A DNA stretch of 27,048 nt from Gliomastix tumulicola (GCA_001599755.1 BCHX01000022.1:1-27048), one strand, 5' to 3'. Shown: positions 1-10,404, counted from the first letter of the stretch. Program-made: numbers and translations. Notes: a model not told the origin generated them from the sequence alone.

Positions 1-156
1 CCCGTGGCGCCTGATTGCTGCTTCAACACCTCTCCTGGCGACTTCCAGCGTGCCGTCACCTGCCACAACAAGGGCTGGAAGAAAGTGAGAGCCAAACTGA
101 GCTCCGCCCATAGCGCCTTGACAAGGTGGTTCCGTACCGACGTCGTCGAGCGCTGA
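1..156 (+). CDS. 3' end of an unidentified protein-coding gene (truncated by window edge)
   Basis: Frame 1 is open from the first base to a TGA at 154-156, giving the last 51 residues of a protein that starts outside the window. The reading is supported by codon use: most third positions are C or G, unlike the sequence that follows. Visible features are a Cys-Cys pair near the start of the fragment, one further Cys about a dozen residues on, and a basic stretch (HNKGWKKVRAKL). The peptide ends in RTDVVER. I do not recognise the family. It could be a terminal exon or the end of a single-exon gene. Confidence 0.45.
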   Translation, partial: PVAPDCCFNTSPGDFQRAVTCHNKGWKKVRAKLSSAHSALTRWFRTDVVER

Positions 157-2012
157 GTGCGATGCATACTTGACGGAGGCGAGCCGCGCCCACCGCTATT
201 TCTGGCTTCAATCAATCTTGGGTAAGAGGAAGTAGGCTTCTTCTCGGAGCCTCCCTATCCAAGGTACAACACGGTACATGACCCCGAACTTGGGCTGCAG
301 AGCAGGAAGTCTTAGCGATGGTGCGTTCGTCGGATATTTTGTCTCGGTACTTCACAAGACTATTCGGACAGAGCAAACAGCCACAGGCCTCGCTCGCCCA
401 AACTCCTACTGCTGGCGCCTGACGTTGTACGCGTACTACTTGGATGACTAGGGAGAGGCGCTGTGACCTAAACAATAATCTTAGCCGCGACATCTAGACA
501 TTTGACGTCGACAGTGTTTATCTAGTTTGGCACTGTCATCTACTTAGAGTCGGGTCATACCTACAAGACGTTATTAAGACAAGCTGAGGCTAGCAAGGCC
601 GTCACCTCACAGACATGGGCACGAAGCAGCAAACCCAGACCGGGTTGTACAATTAGGTCGGTTTGTTTAAGTGTTCCACGTCGCCGCTAGAAGGTTTATA
701 TCAGACTAAGTTGCTTCTCTCAATACTCCGTTCCTACAGCCATTTCCAGATGCTACGGGGCGATAAATGGGCCAGGATTCGCTCGAAGCTGAGGAGGTAG
801 TTGGGTACTGCAACTTTCCATGTTTACCTTATTATGCCACGACAAGTTGGGGTTAGACACTGTAGTACCGCATATTGGGACGCTTTAATCGCCACCACCA
901 TTACAATGCTTGCGGCAGGCACACTACCTTATACGGTCAATGCAGACAGCGCCTTCGAATGGTGTGCACAGCCACATCTCAAATTGCTACGGCTGGTGCC
1001 GTGAGAATTATTGGTGCCATGGAAGGCTGCAAGCCTTCCGGAAGACTTTGCCGATCTCCTTAGAGTGCCGAGCACGGTATCGTAGTCTTCCCAGTAGCGC
1101 CTACTGGATTGGTTATCTCCTTTACCCCAATCTTCCATCGATGAGGCTAAAGTGCGGTCAATCTAGCCTATACAATGGGACTGTGAAAATGCCATCTGGC
1201 GGCCACGCCAACTCCTGCATGGCCTGCTCACATCACCTGCTCTCAAGCAGCGTGTTGTCACCGCTGGTTATGTTGGAACCGTTGGAGTTGGACGTGTCGC
1301 GTGAGTGGGTGTCGGCGGCTCTCCTGCGCTCACTGGCAAGTAGATTGTTAGGGCGTCTGGAAGCATATAAGACCGGCTACGGGCGACGTACAAAGATGCG
1401 CGATCTTGCAAGGTGCACAAATACCATGTGCCACCTACTTCAATGTTGAGTTTGATATTAATACTGTTGCTAGTGCAGAACGACTGGCAGCTCCCTTAAT
1501 CGCAGGCATGGTAAATCTGACCGGGGCTGGAATGCAGCTCATATACCACGAGATTACTGTATGGAAACAATGGTGTATGGAGAGTATGAAAAGCCAGAAA
1601 TACAAAGGACATTTCGGACGAGCGGAAAACTCGAGGGGAACGATAAACCTGACCAGGTTGGACGAAGTTCAGACGACAAATTGCCGGCCCTAACTAGGCT
1701 GCGCAACTTTGCAAAGCACTGAAGCTGGACGATGTGGTGCATGAATACTGCGGGCCTTGGCCTTAGACCCAATGTTTTTAGCAAGTGCACAATTTGAATA
1801 CAGGAAATTCCTACCTCCTTAGGACCGTAATACCCTTCTCTTCACGTCTTCAAGCCTATGCACTCTGCCGAAACTAACCTACCTACAGTGAAGCTGTTTC
1901 TCCCATGCGAATCTTGGGCATGGTAAATATCACTCTCGTTACTATCTACACGTCGAGAATGATATATATCACCCGGCGCAATCGGCGGGTCACATCTGGG
2001 AACCCATTCCTC
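157..2012. other. Intergenic stretch, no supportable gene
   Basis: About 1.85 kb with stops scattered in all frames and no codon bias like that of the neighbouring genes. The longest open stretch (910-1449, plus) does not resemble a protein. A shorter plus-strand frame around 1160-1300 reads like a protein in parts but is closed by stops. It could be a decayed gene, but this is not supported. No tRNA, tandem array or transposon end was seen. Confidence 0.5.
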
Positions 2013-4252
2013 TTAGTATACCTCAACACCCTCTTCCAGTGAAGTGGATCGGTCGTAAGAACCGCCCGTTGGCATGCCATCCGGCGCTGTATCCACGCTT
2101 CTTGTCCGAGTGGTTGTCTTCGGTACACTCTGTGCGTCGCCCAGCCCCGTCAAACTCTCCTGAGTCTTGCGATGGCTTTTCGGCGATGCCAGACCACTCC
2201 TCTGGAGGTCCATCGATACGAATGTTGCTCCACGAGACGCTGTGTAGGACGGCGTTGGATTCGACACTATTCTGTCATTGCCGCCTCCCTGCTCCTGCCC
2301 GCCCCACGCGCCGCCGATACCCTCCATTGTGAATGGTGAGGCGGTCGGAGCATCAAGTATGGCGAGCTCCTCCGGCCGGAACCATCTGGGTAGGAGCAGA
2401 GCGCGGATAGGGATAAGAATGAAGATGAAAATAGGGAAGCCAACGGCAGCAATAGTCTGAGTGATGACGAAAGTCGCGGCAAACCCGAGGAGCTCGATAC
2501 CAACAAAAGCCCAGATGGCGGAGCGGCGGATAGACTTAAGATCGGAGACGGGGGTGAGCGTATTGTCACGGGCAAGAAAGATGAGTTTGGTGGTAATGCC
2601 GTTGCTCTCGAGGGCCTGAATACCCATGACGAAGAAGAGGCCAGCGAGGACACCGTGGGGGATGAGATGTAGGACGACGAGGAGTGGCCCGGTCATGGTG
2701 CCGAGTGTCAGGAGGCCTTGGGCAAGGTTGGAAACGCGCTGCTCGACGACGTGAGTGGCTTCAAAGGTATAGTTGTCTGGGCCATTGCCTTTCTCGCCGA
2801 CGCTCCTGACGGCCTTGGTAACGCAAAGCGAGTCTGTATGGAAAGGGGCCTGCGGAATGAGGCCGTTGGGAAAGGGCAGGCCCAAGATGGCAGCAACACC
2901 AGTTGTAGCGCCTAGAAGGAACAGGTCCCAGTGGAAGCCGGCCGGCTTTCGCAAGGGGAACTCGCTACCTTGGGCAATAAGTGACGAGACTAAGCAAGAA
3001 CAATGGCCTTAGTTTGAATGTTTGCTAACTGAGACAATGTCGGGCTACATTGCTTACCGTTGTGGTCAAACCAGAAGAGGATGGTGAGAAGGATCGCAAA
3101 GGGAAGGGCCAGGAAGATCTCGCTGGCACCTAGTTCCCAAAAGTCGACGAGCCAATTCCGCTTGTTGGTGGGCATGAACGCGACGCTTGTAGGAAGCACT
3201 TCGACGTCAATCCTGGCCATACGGCCAATATGCACGAAGCCGGTAAAGAAGATGAGCGTCAGAGGGGTGCCGTAGTCCTTAATTAAGACGCGAATCCAGT
3301 GCTTAAAGAGCCTGCTTGCGCCAACCACGCCGCAGAGGTAGGCGACCATAAAGACGAGCAGAGCAATGACAATCGAAAGATAGAAGCCGCTGATGTTCAA
3401 GGACTTCGACGCCCTTCTGCAGGTAGATGAAGGCGACATAGAAGCCGAAGATATCGCAGGGGAACCGGGTAACCCAGCGAAGCCAGTTGCACGAGTTGGT
3501 AACGGCGAGAATCCAATGCAAGATGAGAGACCAACTAGAAATGCCATGTCAACCGCATAGAGCAGACACGGAGAGCAATATTGACGTACATGCCGATCCA
3601 AGCCATGAAACGAATGTAGTGGATGCCGGTAGGCTTCATTATGTCGTACACGGTACTAGAGCATGATCGTCAGTTCGTATTTAGTTTTGGCCGTCAGAGT
3701 GACCAACTAGTTAAAGACCGTGATGGGACCTATATCATTAGTTTGGTATCCATGTATGGCTGGTTGAGACTGGCCAAACTCACCTGTCACGCCAACAATG
3801 ACAAGCGGCTGCCCTGCAAAGAGCGAGAAGACAACAGCGCCAAGGACAGAAGAAAGCAGCACTTCGTTCACGCCGTACTCGCTGCCGATCTTTTGGAACA
3901 TATCTAGCGAGAAAGCGAGAGCAGGCAAGATACTGCGGTAGTGTCAATAACCCAGAGAGCTATCAAGCGATCGGTTTGAAAACGAAGGGCTCTCTGTTTG
4001 AAAAATGAAGGCTCCGAAGACATACTTGGCGAAATACATATATATCGTTGCCGGGACCACACGATAGTTCCAAGCATCTGCCCAGTCGCTGGTATAATAG
4101 GGAGCTCTACGCCGCAAGTCCTTGGTCATGCCACGGAAGAAATGAATTTTCCACCAGGCATCCTTCTCCGGCACGACGCTATTCTGGCTCGACGGCTCCT
4201 TGCCACGAGGCTCCTGCGATGTTGATACAGGTAGGGTTTTGGATCTTGCCAT
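2013..4252 (-). CDS. BOR1: BOR1-like SLC4-family anion/borate transporter, six exons, one frame break
   Basis: The exons read on the minus strand are 4252-4026, 3932-3784, 3729-3708, 3655-3590, 3534-3058 and 2989-2013. All five introns (52-93 bp) have GT...AG ends and keep phase. The protein would be about 638 aa. It has a cytosolic N-terminus, then the conserved DAWNYRVVPATIYMYFA block, LPALAFSLDMF, GQPLVIVGVTGP, a membrane core with NSCNWLRWVTRFPCDIFGFY, and a long hydrophilic C-tail after the last helices (LPRWFRPEELAILDAP). These blocks are typical of fungal BOR1 boron/bicarbonate-type transporters of the plasma membrane or vacuole. The start at 4252 has a good context (ACCATGG). The frame slips at about 3401: GVEV reads in one frame, and LNISGFYLSI continues after skipping one C. 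This is a +1 insertion (or a -2 deletion), so the copy may be inactive or the sequence may carry an error. Exon 3 is only 22 nt. Confidence 0.85.
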
Positions 4253-5501
4253 GGTTGGAATGGAACGGACCGTAAAGTGCGCCAACTGACTGGAGACAGA
4301 ATCGCAATCCGCTGATGGCAGTATACAGACGTGCTTCGTGAACGTGATTGGAAATGTTAGTGGACTCTATTGCTAGCACTGCAATTTAGACTGACGCGGC
4401 TGTTGTAGCCAAAATCGGTGCGTCCGAGGGAGAACATACCGAGGCAAGAAAAGCAGGCCACTTGAAGCATCGCACCGAAACAAAGGTGAGATGTCGGGAG
4501 CACTTTGATAGCTGGAAGCTGGTGATGGGAAGAAAAATGGAAACTGTCAGCAGAAAATCTCCAGGTGTCCAGGTCAGATGCGGGATCAAAGTTCCATGCA
4601 TACTAGGAAAGAACCATGGCCTTGCGTGCCGAAGCCGTGGAGCCAAGCATTCCGTCAACTCCCTCCAATGGGAATCCGAGGGAAAGTTCCCCGACAGGGT
4701 CGTTATAAGTATGGCTCTGGCCGCATGTGACCCAATTTTCTGTTGGGACCAATCATCCTGGCTCCGTGATCGGATTGTCGGATTGTCTGTCGGCCCCTCG
4801 ACAACGAATAGGAACGGCCCCGAAGGTGCCTCACATCAGGTTTTGGAGAACGCTTTCCCCAAGTCTCTACTCCATGGCAGAGTGGGGGCGGGGGACTCGC
4901 GTACGTGAGACTGTCTAAGGGCGTACGCCGAATACGCCGACTCCGCTGACGCATGATACTGACGAATTTTAATCGAATCAGCAATAGGGAACTTTTACGA
5001 AGAATCTCATTGGACGATGGTAATGTGGCAGGCAACATGACGTCAAGGGCCTCGTGAAACGGCAATCACTTTAAAAAGGAGGGCCGAGAGGTTTTAAGCG
5101 TAAAGTCACAATGGTAGGTGCTTGATAGCTCTTGGCATACCCCTAATCCTACATGCAGGGAATTTGCTACACAGGATTGGCAGCCCGCTCACCAGGACGC
5201 CCCTAACTCCAACGTCCGCCTCGAGGAGGGGAGGTATTATGTAGTGTCCATATGTTCGGGTCGACTCCTAGTTCACCAATCAAATAGGAAGTGAGGTTCT
5301 GGAGTCAACATTATATGTTGTGATAGGTCTAGCACTAAGACCCACTACTCTCCCGCGTAGAATGCACCGGAACACCACCAGACATGGCACGCCAAGAACG
5401 CTTTTCTCGCCGCCTTCGCCATGGAACTGAAGGAGGATTTCGTAGTGTCCCACAAATTGCTCCTACCTGACCACGCCTCCTACCTGACATAGTAATACCT
5501 C
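4253..5501. other. Upstream region of the BOR1-like gene, no supportable gene
   Basis: About 1.25 kb between the start of the BOR1-like gene and the 3' end of a doubtful small gene. The open frames are short and do not read like protein; the longest is at 4462-4908. The first few hundred bases should contain the BOR1 promoter, but no clear TATA element was seen. A 12-bp direct repeat (CTCCTACCTGAC) occurs at about 5460 and 5477. Confidence 0.4.
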
Positions 5502-5696
5502 TCACTTCTTTCCTCCTTGAGCGCCTTGCTTCTGACCCTGTCCCGTCCCCATTTCCCGGGGTCTCGTATCTACACAGAGCTTGTGACTGACCTTGTCATT
5601 CCGTATAGTGTATGGTGCCTTGAGCTTACCTCCTGACACCTCTACTGCCGCTTTGTTAACGTCTTCCCCTGGCTCGGGGCAGCCAGCACAGTGCAC
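5502..5696 (-). CDS. Possible small spliced gene, 3' part only
   Basis: A consensus intron can be read at 5629-5570 on the minus strand: a GGAG/GTAAGC donor, an AATGAC branch-like motif and a GTGTAG acceptor, 60 nt in all. Splicing keeps phase (GGA G/AT ACG) and joins CPEPGEDVNKAAVEVSG to DTRPREMGTGQGQKQG, ending in AQGGKK and a TGA at 5504-5502. The tail is basic and glycine/glutamine rich, as in some small nucleic-acid-associated proteins, but no family is recognised. No ATG lies in frame upstream before a stop, so the 5' end would need another exon beyond 5696. This may be a fortuitous intron-like match. Confidence 0.25.
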   Translation of the reverse strand: MHCAGCPEPGEDVNKAAVEVSGGKLKAPYTIRNDKVSHKLCVDTRPREMGTGQGQKQGAQGGKK

Positions 5697-6092
5697 CTAG
5701 CCATTCTGATAGAATCGTTTCGAGGCGCGGTCTCCACTCCTCCAACGTTTGGCGCTAGACGATGCCAGAGGGTGCCCCGTTGGGCTGGTCGCCCATCAGA
5801 TGATGCTCCAACCTGATGCGCCAGACGATATTCACAGGTATGTATATATTGAGACAAGCCTTCCAAACGGATAATGCCGCTAATATATCAGGCAGGCCAA
5901 ACTGCACGAGCGCCTATAGGTTGACAAGCTTGGGGAGGTGTCCCGCGGCTCATATGATCGAGAGAGGTCACTTGGTCACCTTGGCGGGGCTAGGATTGGT
6001 CTCGTACCTTGTCGTACCTAATGTGAATATAAATGGCCATGCCTCGTTTCGCCACCACTGTTAATTTTGTGTTTTCCTTCCTCTTTATTATC
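5697..6092. other. Upstream region of the arrestin-like gene, with TATA-like element
   Basis: No supportable gene here. A TATAAAT sequence at 6028-6034 lies about 60 bp before the most likely start codon of the arrestin-like gene (6093) and could be its core promoter element. Confidence 0.3.
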
Positions 6093-7061
6093 ATGGTCAA
6101 TCTCGCCAAGAAATCCAACGTCGTCGCCATAATGAAGCTCGATCTCAAATTCCAATGGCCAAGCGAACGAGAGTGGTTTTCTGCTGGGGATCTGGTGCGC
6201 GGGTGTGTCGTCATCGACATACCGCGGTCCGAGTCGATCAAGTGCGTGGTCGTCTCGCTACATGGTATGATATTTGACCAAAAATGGGAGGCCAACCCAA
6301 AGGGCCTCACTGATGCGCGGGAGCCATAGGAAGAATTAAGATATCCTTTACTCCTCCACTGGGCGACTGGAGTCAATCCTTTTACACTGAACCAGCAGTC
6401 AAACAGGCTAGCTACCAGGCAAGGGATAAACCTCAATCGAGGCTTGGTAGGTACTAACCAGAGTTCCGCGTTATAGCTGTTTAGCAGGTCGGAAAGCATT
6501 TTCCCACGTGGCCATTCGCCTGCCGCTGCCATGGATGCCAGCCTCGAGCCCGGAATGTACATATTTCCATTCACCATTGGCTTCCCTCCCTCAACGTGCT
6601 GGGGATTACGGGATGGGGAACCCCCTGGTTATGATACACCGGAAGATTTCCCACCATCCCTCTGTGTCAGTGCTCCTGGGCTAAAGGCAAGAGTGGTATA
6701 CTATCTGACAGCCAAGGTCCAAAGACCGGGCCGCTTCAGCTTCGACCTCACGAAGGAAAATAAAGTACCATACCGCTTGCCAAATCCACATCAACTGCCG
6801 CTGGTCATCGACCGTTCGTATGTCACGAAAGCTGCCGCCCTCCCAATTCACTGCCTGGAACTCAACAATAGAGCGTCTATCCCTCCGACCGGGTTGCCAG
6901 AGTACGATTCATCCATCAGACTCGAACTGACGATGCCCGACCCTGCGGTCGTATACCCATTGGTGATGACAGGTCGGGGCCTCAGCGAGCAGCAAGCCAA
7001 GCCCGGCGAGCCCCTCAAGCAAGGCATCGTTACACATCCTCCGAGGACGACCTCCTGGTAG
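6093..7061 (+). CDS. Arrestin-like (ART/LDB19-type) protein, C-terminally truncated
   Basis: Proposed exons are 6093-6264, 6330-6397 and 6477-7061, giving about 274 aa. Intron 1 (GTATGA...CATAG, 65 nt) restores the arrestin-N strand VVVSLHG/RIKISF. Intron 2 is less certain: its donor GTCAAA is weak, but an ACTAAC branch site lies 20 nt before the TTATAG acceptor. The fold cues are the N-terminal KLDLKFQWPSEREWFSAGD strand pair, LEPGMYIFPFTIGFP (the arrestin 'G-x-Y-x-F-P-F' strand) and the start of an arrestin-C sandwich (ASIPPTGLPEYDSSIRLEL). Fungal arrestins of this kind are adaptors that bring ubiquitin ligase to membrane transporters. After about residue 240 the arrestin pattern ends, and the frame runs through a 30-residue tail that does not look native to the stop at 7061. 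The usual PY motifs and C-terminal domain are missing. An in-frame ATG 60 nt upstream (6033) would add a hydrophobic leader and is less likely. Confidence 0.6.
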
Positions 7062-7192
7062 AGCTGAAGTCCAGGAAGGAGCTTCCGTGGTCCCAGATTC
7101 ACAGACGGTTTTGTGAAGAGTTCCCCGCACGTCCCGTCGAAAGTTTACAGGTCCATTACTCCACGAAGCTCAAGCCGCGGAATGGGTTTTAG
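6975..7192 (+). pseudogene. Myb/SANT-like DNA-binding domain fragment
   Basis: A second reading frame overlaps the end of the arrestin frame and runs to a TAG at 7190-7192. It encodes an Ala/Arg/Gln-rich linker and then a one-repeat Myb/SANT-like helix set: SSEDDLLVELKSRKELPW, SQIHRRFCEEFPARPV, and ESLQVHYSTKLK before the end. This is the pattern of the C-terminal Myb-like domain of many fungal nuclear proteins (acidic E-D-D, a tryptophan in the second turn, and a final helix with LQVHYSTKLK). It has no start codon of its own and is out of frame with the arrestin part. I read it as the 3' remnant of a separate gene, joined to the arrestin remnant by deletion or recombination. A spliced fusion is possible, but no good intron was found. 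Confidence 0.5.
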
Positions 7193-8143
7193 AACAGGGC
7201 TGGGAAGTGCAAAATACTTGCTGGTACCTGACGCCCATACTTCAAGCCGAGCAGTGTATTGTTAGTTGATTCTGCCAGTCCTAGAATGGCATGCGAATCA
7301 CTCTGGGCTTCTGTTTATCGGGCTCCCATGTATGTGTGTGCGTTCTGCTCTTGAGGTATGTCGAGGTATGATCTGTCAGTTAGATTCAAAAGCTGTCTTT
7401 GACGAGAGGCTGCTCTAGGGCTCATAGTTCCCAGCGGTTCGCCTCGGCTAAGCCACTTTCAAAATGCATTAAGAGACGAACGAAAGTGAAGCAGCTATGC
7501 GTGTTGCTAGAGTTTCCTCCAGTGAGGCGGGGCATGGGAAAGGCGCGTGGAATCCTGACGTGAGAGGCAGACCAGCTCGATCGGAGTGCAGTCGAAATAG
7601 CTAGCGCAATTGGTGACATCACATCTAATCACTGCGGCGACTAGACTGGTTATGGCCGAAGCATCTCGACTACCCTACACTACGGTGTTCCTGCGCAAAC
7701 CCCTCAAGAAACTTCGTCCTCGTCCCCGTGGCCGACGTTCATCGTATCATGGCACCACGCCGCCAAAGACCAGATGTCACTAGCTGAGTTGAGATGCTAT
7801 TATGGAGCTGAGGGCGAAAACCTGTCTTGCGAACCTCTAGCCCCATGAGTGCCTGAGACTGCGAGCTTTCCGTGGTGCTGCAGTTGGAAGATTGATAGTG
7901 TATTGCACAGCTTCACATTCCGCTCACATATCGTAGCTCCTGCAAAGGACCAGCCACATCGTTAAAAGCTGCTTATAGGCCAACTGCTTGAAGAAGTCCC
8001 GCGAACATTATCGTTGCGTTGCCGCCACTCGTTTTCCAGCAACAGGTAGAGGTGCCGTGGGCATCGAGTGGTAAAATATAGTGGCGACGTGGAACATCGA
8101 GTTCCAGCGTTTTGCGTCGCAAAGCCCCCCAGGAACTTCGTAA
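7193..8143. other. Intergenic stretch, no supportable gene
   Basis: About 0.95 kb without a convincing coding frame, RNA gene or repeat. Small minus-strand frames at 7422-7622 and 7962-8147 lack codon bias and recognisable motifs. Confidence 0.4.
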
Positions 8144-8419
8144 TCAAGTGCTTGGTTCGGAGGTAGTCACCTCAGGCTTTAGGCAAGGTGGACGAGGAGA
8201 GTAGGGACGGGCTGATAGAGCGTCGGTCATCTATGGCAGGGTTAGAGAAGCATGTAATGATGGCCCTGTAGCGTGTTCGACACAGCACGAGCACGAGCAC
8301 CAAACGTATACAAAGAAAGAAAAAGAAGGAGGACAGTTGACGTACCGTTTAGTACCGCACACAGGACAAATTTGACCCATTTCGGTGATTCCAGTTCCTG
8401 GACACTCTTCACAAGGCAT
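8144..8419 (-). CDS. Possible micro-protein with a paired-cysteine (DnaJ-zinc-finger-like) motif
   Basis: From the ATG at 8419 the frame reads a compact double knuckle, CEECPGTG...CPVCGTKR, resembling half of the CxxCxGxG zinc module of DnaJ-type proteins. A strong intron 3' end follows at 8246-8231 (CTCTAAC branch, CCATAG). Two donors compete. GTACGT (8345) is the better consensus but brings a stop directly after the junction, giving 25 residues. GTCAAC (8341) keeps the frame, giving about 54 residues ending at 8144. A further exon could lie upstream, since GACATAG directly before the ATG region looks like an acceptor. The motif implies zinc binding; no function can be given. The pattern is short enough to arise by chance. 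Confidence 0.3.
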
Positions 8420-8754
8420 CGCTGGATCTATGTCAGCTCACAATGTGCATAAAGAGGTGTACTGCGGGTGGTGTGGCTTTCTGGAGATGTTTGAACCGAT
8501 CGCAAGCGTTGCAGGAAGTTGAAGCTGAAGCGAGCCAGCCAGCTGGCGTGGATGGGCAAATTTTTGGAGTGGCCTGATGGAGCCTGACGGTAGAAGTTTG
8601 GTCTTACTTAAGGTCTCGCTTTATTGCATATCGGCGTGCGGGATTTATCCTAAGATTAGCCGATAGCGGCATTGGCTCTCCTGCTCCTCAAGCCAGTACC
8701 CCGCACCACTACCCTCCTCGACCACCTGTCCTGGGTTTGTTCCTGGCTTCATCG
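8420..8754. other. Intergenic, probable promoter region of the 8755-9433 gene
   Basis: About 335 bp between the divergent micro-protein candidate and the orphan gene. No TATA box, repeat or RNA gene is evident. An in-frame ATG at 8737 would add six residues to the orphan protein. Confidence 0.3.
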
Positions 8755-9433
8755 ATGGCGCCCTCACACGACGCGCTGTTTGAAGAAACGCAAATTTCTT
8801 CAACAGTGACGGAGACCGACGCGCTGCGCTTCTACGAAGCGCACGGTATCTTCTATCAAGAGAATGCGGCGATCGGAAAATTGAGAGACGAGATACGTGG
8901 CAGGCCACAACGACGAGCACTCTTCGATGCTGTTAAAGCGATAATACTACAGGATCCCGTGGGTGCTCATCATCACCTCTTTGTACCCTTATTGACAAGA
9001 CTCAGCGCCTGGCTCAGATTGTCGAACCTTTTCTCAGACGCCCGCCAACGTTTTCATTCATGCTTGGGTCGGACCCTGGGAACTTCTTTGCTCTGACAAA
9101 AGAGCATCATCAGGACGATCGAATATGCCTCTACGTATGGGGCCACAAAACGGTGTTCGAGTGTTGCCCGAAGTCTCACTTAGGTGAGGTCATAGGGGTT
9201 CCTGCAGCGAACAAGTTGTTCCACATACCTTGGCCATTTCTGAAGGAAATCAAGGAGCTGAAAGAGTTCAAGATCACAATGGAGAGTGGTGGCATGTAAG
9301 CCGCCGTACCCGGACACTGCCGTCCGATTTACTGACCTCTTCTAGTGCCATCGTCCACCCACGTCTTTCTATTTCGCTGATTGAGGGTCTTGGGCTAGGG
9401 TACGCATGCGACAAACACATTGAACCCCAATGA
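8755..9433 (+). CDS. Conserved-looking fungal protein of unknown function, three exons
   Basis: The exons are 8755-8958, 9006-9295 and 9346-9433, giving about 193 aa. Intron 1 (47 nt, GTGGGT...TCAG, with a TTGAC branch-like motif) and intron 2 (50 nt, GTAAGC...ACTGAC...TCTAG) are both consensus and preserve phase. The joins ILQDP/RLAQIV and ESGG/IAIVHPRLSIS read smoothly. The protein begins MAPSHDALFEETQ, has no signal peptide or membrane helix, and is a charged alpha/beta-type sequence. A central basic segment (GKLRDEIRGRPQRR) precedes the conserved-looking blocks PTFSFMLGSDPGNFFALT, ICLYVWGHKTVFECCPKSH and FHIPWPFLKEIKELKEF. I do not recognise the family. Its 3' end faces the 3' end of the zinc-finger gene only about 60 bp away. 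Confidence 0.65.
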
Positions 9434-9494
9434 ATCTTGGCTACCGAAGCCATTTGTTCCATGCACCACACGCTCACGGGACATATGAAGCGGG

Positions 9495-10404
9495 CTAGCC
9501 TGGGTTTTGGACATTTGGTACACCCCAGTCCTGAATTGTATGTCCGAAAAAATCATATAGCATCGGTTCCGTGAAGTCGGGCATGCCGAATAACGAATGT
9601 AGTTCGGTAGTTGGGTGTGTACGAGCGTGATTGGCGATGATAGGCATGCCTGGGAGCGGTGTGCGCCCCGTGGGCTCAGGCGTACAGGCTCGAGGCGCCT
9701 GGGACTCGCTTGTAGGCAAATCGATCTGATTGGAGTCGTGCGCTGCGATATCGGCTGTTTGTTGCGTCTTCTTTCGCGATCGTTGCGTAGGTATGCCCAT
9801 TTGGCTTTTGATCTCTCTACACAGCGTTTCGTATTGCTGATGACCGATCGACCTGTCCTTGACGCAGTCGGAACTCATGAACACACTCGCTCTCTGGGTC
9901 TTGGAACAGACGCGACAGTGGATTCTGCCCCGGTAATCTACTCGATGAATTAGCATTGAAGCTTGCCAGGGCTCGTGAGCAATCATACGCTTGCTTGCCC
10001 AATGTCGCACTAGATCCTGCCTCCTGTGCTTTTCGCCGCATTGTGGGCATGATGCTTTCGGGGGCCGTCTCGGTCGTCCGGTGACAGAAGCTTGATTAGG
10101 CGTCTCTTTGAAGGTCCGGGATCCAACACCGCTGCCGACGAGTCCCGCGCCAGCGTGTGGCAGGAGTGCCTGGAGTCTCTGCAAAAGGGGAAAAAATGGA
10201 GACTGTATCTGGCATGTCAGCAAGCTTCGACTAAATGGACAAAGACACCTACTAATTGTTGGAAGATAGCAGTAAGTTCAGCCTAAGGTGGTTAGCAAGA
10301 TAATTGGCTCCGACCCAGGTCTGGCTCACCTGGGACGCTTGGAGATGTTCCTGCAGCGCCTCGTCCGAAACAAATGTTGCCGTGCAGCAATCGCACTGGA
10401 TCAT
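9495..10404 (-). CDS. Small C2H2-like zinc-finger protein, three exons
   Basis: The exons are 10404-10330, 10282-10253 and 10178-9495, giving about 262 aa. The introns are consensus: GTGAGC...GCTAAC...CCTTAG, and GTAGGT...GCTGAC with a pyrimidine tract and TTTTGCAG. All junctions are phase 0. The first exon encodes a finger start, MIQCDCCTATFVSDEALQEH (C4, C7, H20), and the 30-nt middle exon AELTAIFQQL. The last exon has C79-x2-C82...H94 (SCPQCGEKHRRQDLVRHW), a further C-x2-C (HCRVC) and a basic NLS-like stretch (TQRSRKKTQQ). It ends with a Pro/Thr-rich tail. A nuclear nucleic-acid-binding role is plausible but inferred. Its start faces the kinase gene across about 400 bp. Confidence 0.55.

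Noticed and set aside
910..1449. 179-residue open frame near the left end
   Set aside because: No family pattern, no codon bias and no splice support. A neighbouring frame (about 1160-1300) looks slightly more protein-like but is cut by stops, so no gene is claimed.
3701..3712. In-frame stop after VFN in the BOR1-like gene
   Set aside because: Ending exon 3 two bases later (AACTA/GTTGG) uses a GT donor and yields FNYTVYDIM, so this is an intron boundary and not a nonsense mutation.
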